In this document: positions 61,067 to 64,000 of the stretch, one piece after another | How positions within the stretch are numbered: the first letter of the stretch is position 1 | Layout of the letters: every line of letters begins with the position of its first letter | From: Marinisporobacter sp. | GTDB taxonomy: Bacteria > Bacillota > Clostridia > Peptostreptococcales > Thermotaleaceae | NCBI GenBank assembly: GCA_025210525.1 | Contig: JAOARP010000012.1 | Location: forward strand, 1-64,000 | Length of the DNA: 64,000 nt | Direction: 5' to 3' | Notes under the pieces: model-generated | Seen by the model: only the letters and a program-made list of their open reading frames with translations | What the model was told of the DNA's origin: nothing | Database searches by the model: none | Program-made: the position numbers and the translations under genes

Positions 61067-61567
61067 ATGAAGACAATATTAAATAGAAAAAGTATAAGAA
61101 AATACAAGGATATGAAAATTAGTGATGAAATTGTTGAAGAATTGCTAAGAACAGGTATGGCAGCACCTTCTGCTGGTAATGAACAGCCTTGGGAATTCAT
61201 TGTGTTAAGAGATAAGATGCTTATGAAAAAGATTACAGAAGTCCATCCATATTCAAAAATGTTATTAGATGCAAATGTTGCAATTGTAGTTTGTGGAGAT
61301 GAATCAAAAGAAATATATAAAGGGTTTTGGGTACAAGATTGTTCTGCTGCAACAGAAAATATATTGTTAGCAGCTGAAGATAACGGTTTAGGGGCTGTAT
61401 GGCTAGGAGTTTATCCAATAGAAGATAGAGTAAAAGGAATAAAAGAGATTCTAGGCTTGCCAGCTGGCGTAATTCCTTTATCGATAATACCTATAGGATA
61501 TCCAAATGAGGAAAAAAAACCAGCAGATAGATTTGATAAAGCAAGAATACATTATGATAAATGGTAA
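61067..61567 (+). CDS. Nitroreductase family protein 3
   Basis: The 166-residue FMN oxidoreductase has ILNRKSIRKYKDMKISDEIV, MAAPSAGNEQPWEFIVL and GLPAGVIPLSIIPIGYPNEE. It is a short nitroreductase of the NfnB-like type. AAGGAGGAGAGGAGC precedes the ATG. It is divergent from HxlR 3 and precedes a small monooxygenase gene. Confidence 0.9.
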   Translation: MKTILNRKSIRKYKDMKISDEIVEELLRTGMAAPSAGNEQPWEFIVLRDKMLMKKITEVHPYSKMLLDANVAIVVCGDESKEIYKGFWVQDCSAATENILLAAEDNGLGAVWLGVYPIEDRVKGIKEILGLPAGVIPLSIIPIGYPNEEKKPADRFDKARIHYDKW

Positions 61568-61664
61568 TAGAAAGAAAACTAAATTTTGATGAAAATAAGA
61601 AGGCTATATATTTGTTCGATAATTAAAAATTCAATGGTAAAAATATTTAAAGGTGGTGTCTTAA

Positions 61665-61952
61665 ATGGTAAAAGTAGTTGCTAAAAATTTTGCTAAAGAG
61701 GATAAGCTCAGTGAAATTATTCAGCTTTACAAAGAATTGGTAGAGTTGACAAGAAAAGAAGAAGGATGTATTAAATATGAATTGTATCAGGATAAAGATG
61801 ATGCTACAATTCTTACTATGATTGAAGAATGGGAAAGTAAAAAAGCTTTAGATGAGCATTTAGAATCAGAACATTTTACTAGAATTGTTCCAACATTAAA
61901 TAAACTTATGTCAAGACAAACTGATATGAACCTGTATAATAAATTGATTTAA
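61665..61952 (+). CDS. Antibiotic biosynthesis monooxygenase (ABM) family protein
   Basis: This 95-residue protein has KVVAKNFAKEDKLSEIIQLY, EEGCIKYELYQDKDD and HLESEHFTRIVPTL, typical of YgiN-like quinol monooxygenases or heme-degrading relatives. AAAGGTGGTGTCTTAA precedes the ATG. It fits with the neighbouring nitroreductase in a redox detoxification role. Confidence 0.88.
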   Translation: MVKVVAKNFAKEDKLSEIIQLYKELVELTRKEEGCIKYELYQDKDDATILTMIEEWESKKALDEHLESEHFTRIVPTLNKLMSRQTDMNLYNKLI

Positions 61953-62019
61953 TATGTAAAGAAAATATAAATTCTTCATTTGTATAATCAATTTATGATG
62001 ATTTTTCTCAACTTTGTGA

Positions 62020-62058
62020 AGGCGCTATTTGCTATTTATAAGCAAGTAGTGCCTTGTT
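62020..62058 (+). terminator. Terminator after the ABM gene
   Basis: AGGCGCTA and TTGCT pair with AGCAA and TAGTGCCT, with a TGTTTT tail. Confidence 0.85.
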
Positions 62059-62242
62059 TTATTTTATGCTATATGCCTTATGGAATGCAAATCTTTAAAT
62101 AAAGAAGCGTAGATTGTTCAGGGGAAAGTTATTCTCTATTTTTTGAAATAAGAAAATAATGGGTATATTTCCAAAATATTATAAAAAAATATCTCGATAG
62201 GGAACTATAATAAAAATAATAGAGAATAGGGGGGGCAGTGTG

Positions 62243-62344
62243 ATGACTAAAAAAGATAAAACAAATGAAACTATGGAATAAAAAGAATAAATTGTAAATA
62301 TAGAAGTAGTATACCGTAAAAAGAGGCGGATTTATTTGGGTTAA
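62243..62344 (+). pseudogene. Small frame broken by two TAA stops before the AEC transporter
   Basis: A GGGGGGG ribosome binding site precedes MTKKDKTNETME, followed by TAA, KE, a second TAA and then IVNIEVVYRKKRRIYLG in the same frame. It looks like a small gene of about 33 codons with two nonsense changes, though chance is possible. Confidence 0.4.
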
Positions 62345-62372
62345 GTATATATTAATGGGAAGGAGGAGAAAC

Positions 62373-63311
62373 ATGGAAGCGTTAATACAGGTTATGGTAT
62401 TATTTTTATTGATAGGAGTAGGCTATATTTGCAAAAAGATAAAAATTATTAGCAATAACATGAATGATGATATTAGTAATTTGCTTGTATATGTGTCACT
62501 TCCTGCTTTAATAATTATTTCTTTTAGTAGTTTTGAATTGTCAGATGAAATTTTAAGAGAAGGTATTAGGTTGTTGATTATATGTTTATATTTAAATGGA
62601 ATATATATTGGACTTTCTTATGTTTTTACAAGATTTTTAAAGGTTAGAGGTACTACAAGAGATGTATTCCAATTTGCCTTAGTTTTTACCAATGCGGGCT
62701 TTATGGGATTTCCTATTGCATATGTTGTTTTTGGAGAAATAGGGGTATTTTATATGGCTATATTCAATATGCTTAGTGATATATTTTTATGGACATTTGG
62801 AGTAAGGGTTATGAGTAGACCTCTTAGAAAATATAGCAAAGAAAATGAGAGGAAAGAAGAAATGCCATTGTTAAAACAATTGATGAATCCATGTATTATT
62901 GCTGTTTTTATAGGAATTGTATTTTTTATAGTTCCGTTTAAACTCCCTGCTGTTATATATAATTCGTTGGAATTAATAGGAAGTATTACTACTCCCTTAT
63001 CTATGATTTTTATTGGATCTATGCTAGGCGATTTAAAGTTTGATACTATCATTAATGATCAGAAGGTATTATTAGGTAGTTTTATAAGGTTAATCATCTT
63101 ACCATTATGTATATTGATGATTTTAAAAATAGTTAATGTTAATGGAATATTGTTGCGGATACCAGTAATTGCTACTGCCTTACCAGTAGCTGTAGGGACA
63201 TCTATTGTAGCTAAAAAATATGGAAACGATTATTATTTGGCTTCGAAGTTAGTGTTTATTAGTACTTTATTTTCTATTTTAACTATTCCTTTTTTCTTGT
63301 GGATGGTATAG
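62373..63311 (+). CDS. AEC-family transporter
   Basis: The 312-residue membrane protein has about ten hydrophobic segments and matches the auxin-efflux-carrier family: ISNLLVYVSLPALIIISFSS, FTNAGFMGFPIAYVVFG and ATALPVAVGTSIVAKKYG. The substrate may be malate or another organic anion. GGAAGGAGGAGAAAC precedes the ATG at 62,373. A start six codons earlier touches the ribosome binding site. Confidence 0.9.
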   Translation: MEALIQVMVLFLLIGVGYICKKIKIISNNMNDDISNLLVYVSLPALIIISFSSFELSDEILREGIRLLIICLYLNGIYIGLSYVFTRFLKVRGTTRDVFQFALVFTNAGFMGFPIAYVVFGEIGVFYMAIFNMLSDIFLWTFGVRVMSRPLRKYSKENERKEEMPLLKQLMNPCIIAVFIGIVFFIVPFKLPAVIYNSLELIGSITTPLSMIFIGSMLGDLKFDTIINDQKVLLGSFIRLIILPLCILMILKIVNVNGILLRIPVIATALPVAVGTSIVAKKYGNDYYLASKLVFISTLFSILTIPFFLWMV

Positions 63312-63419
63312 AGGAATATAGAAATTTTTATTACAATTCAGTATAATATAGAATAATTAAAGCTTTCTAAAAATCATATGAAGGATAATTCTATGTATAC
63401 GAAATGATTAGATATACTC

Positions 63420-63875
63420 ATGAAGGTAAAATTATTTAAAAATATAGAAGTAAATGAACTCAATAATATGTTAGTTTGTTTAAGACCCAAAAAAGCAGGA
63501 TATAAGAAAAAAGAATATATTACTATGGCTCAATATCAGTTTACAGAAATAGGGATTATTGTAGAAGGCGACCGAGTAATCATTACAAAATTAAATGTAG
63601 GAAATATGTTTGGTGAAATAGTTGCTTTTTCTAATCAAAGTCAATGGATTGCTACAGTGATTGGTGTTACGGATTGTACCATATTATTTTTACCTACAGA
63701 AGAGATTGAATATCTATCCATGAAAAGTATTTGGACAAAGATTAGTGATTACTTATTAGAACAATATCATCAAATTGGGAAAAATAAGTTTATGATTCTA
63801 TTAAAAATAAGGGATGAAATAGCGCTTTTAGACATATGGAAGTTTATTACAGATCAACTTGAAAAAAATATTTAA
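63420..63875 (+). CDS. Truncated Crp/Fnr-like protein
   Basis: The 151-residue protein begins like a cyclic-nucleotide-binding domain of the Crp family (LKNIEVNELNNMLVCL-like start, YKKKEYITMAQYQFTEIGII, LNVGNMFGEIVAF, TILFLPTEEIEYL). The loop between EG and DRVIITKL is shorter than usual, so about 12-15 residues may be missing. The DNA-binding domain expected after about residue 150 is absent. No ribosome binding site is obvious before the ATG. It is probably a decayed regulator. Confidence 0.65.
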   Translation: MKVKLFKNIEVNELNNMLVCLRPKKAGYKKKEYITMAQYQFTEIGIIVEGDRVIITKLNVGNMFGEIVAFSNQSQWIATVIGVTDCTILFLPTEEIEYLSMKSIWTKISDYLLEQYHQIGKNKFMILLKIRDEIALLDIWKFITDQLEKNI

Positions 63876-64000
63876 ATATAGTACTATGAATATGAATATA
63901 AGTATAAGTTATATATCTATATGAATAGATATATTGAAAATATTAGCATAGGAAAGCGATACTCCTCAAGAATACTATTTCTAAATAAAAAGGAAGTAGT
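63876..64000. other. AT-rich end of the window, no gene seen
   Basis: The last 125 bases have no open frame longer than a few codons and no clear terminator or promoter. Confidence 0.5.

Noticed and set aside
1-64000. tRNA or rRNA genes
   Set aside because: I looked for GC-richer blocks and the usual tRNA arms and found none that I could support.

Overview
The window is AT-rich and low-GC, with strong AGGAGG-type ribosome binding sites, long U-tailed terminators, and sporulation and germination genes (a double GerMN-domain protein, a GerAB-type permease). These point to an anaerobic spore-forming Clostridia. I cannot name the species.

Bases 1-20.6 kb are an inositol catabolism region. The end of an acylating aldehyde dehydrogenase gene is followed by iolJ, iolB, iolD, iolE and iolG. 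Next comes a three-component sensory unit (YesM-type histidine kinase, sugar-binding lipoprotein, YesN-type AraC response regulator). Then follow a second iolG-like gene, a hydroxypyruvate isomerase/IolI-like gene and a complete sugar ABC transporter (binding protein, double ATPase, permease). The region ends in a rearranged duplication: a broken aldehyde dehydrogenase copy, two LacI-family regulators, a scar of iolE and a near-identical second copy of iolG. Long similar terminator hairpins and duplicated promoters separate these units. The binding protein and ABC transporter probably import an inositol or related sugar. IolG, IolE, IolD, IolB and IolJ would take it towards DHAP plus malonate semialdehyde. 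iolC, and any aldehyde dehydrogenase beyond the one entering at base 1, must lie outside the window.

Bases 20.7-23.6 kb hold a GerMN protein and rlmD (23S rRNA uracil methyltransferase). A 10.6-kb integrated element (23,590-34,229) sits in the 3' end of rlmD, bounded by a 27-bp perfect direct repeat. It carries a Gabija-like anti-phage pair (OLD-family nuclease plus UvrD-like helicase), a hairpin-repeat region, an amber-interrupted RepA-like ATPase, a MobC-like protein with a candidate oriT, a RhuM-family protein and a large serine recombinase. No relaxase is present, so it looks like a decayed mobilizable element kept with a defence cargo.

Bases 34.4-43.4 kb form a patchwork of small-molecule and redox genes: a DMT transporter, a MarR regulator with a paired operator, flavin-reductase-like proteins, a tautomerase, a double acetyltransferase, a GerAB permease, a broken sigma factor, a 2Fe-2S protein and a MerR/SRPBCC unit. 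Several genes are broken.

Bases 43.4-50.5 kb are an amino-sugar PTS locus. It has a GntR regulator, a cytoplasmic DUF3604/PHP-like hydrolase, an N-acetylglucosamine-type EIICB, nagB, a free EIIA, HPr and a scar of ptsI. No nagA is present.

Bases 50.7-64 kb hold a serine beta-lactamase-like hydrolase, an ABC-2 transporter remnant, a MarR/EFR1 redox pair, three nitroreductases with three HxlR regulators, two paralogous lipoproteins, a BlaI repressor with two operators, a BlaR1-like protein that has lost its protease motif, an AEC transporter and a truncated Crp-like protein. In-frame stops and internal deletions recur from 29 kb to the right end, suggesting accessory DNA under weak selection.
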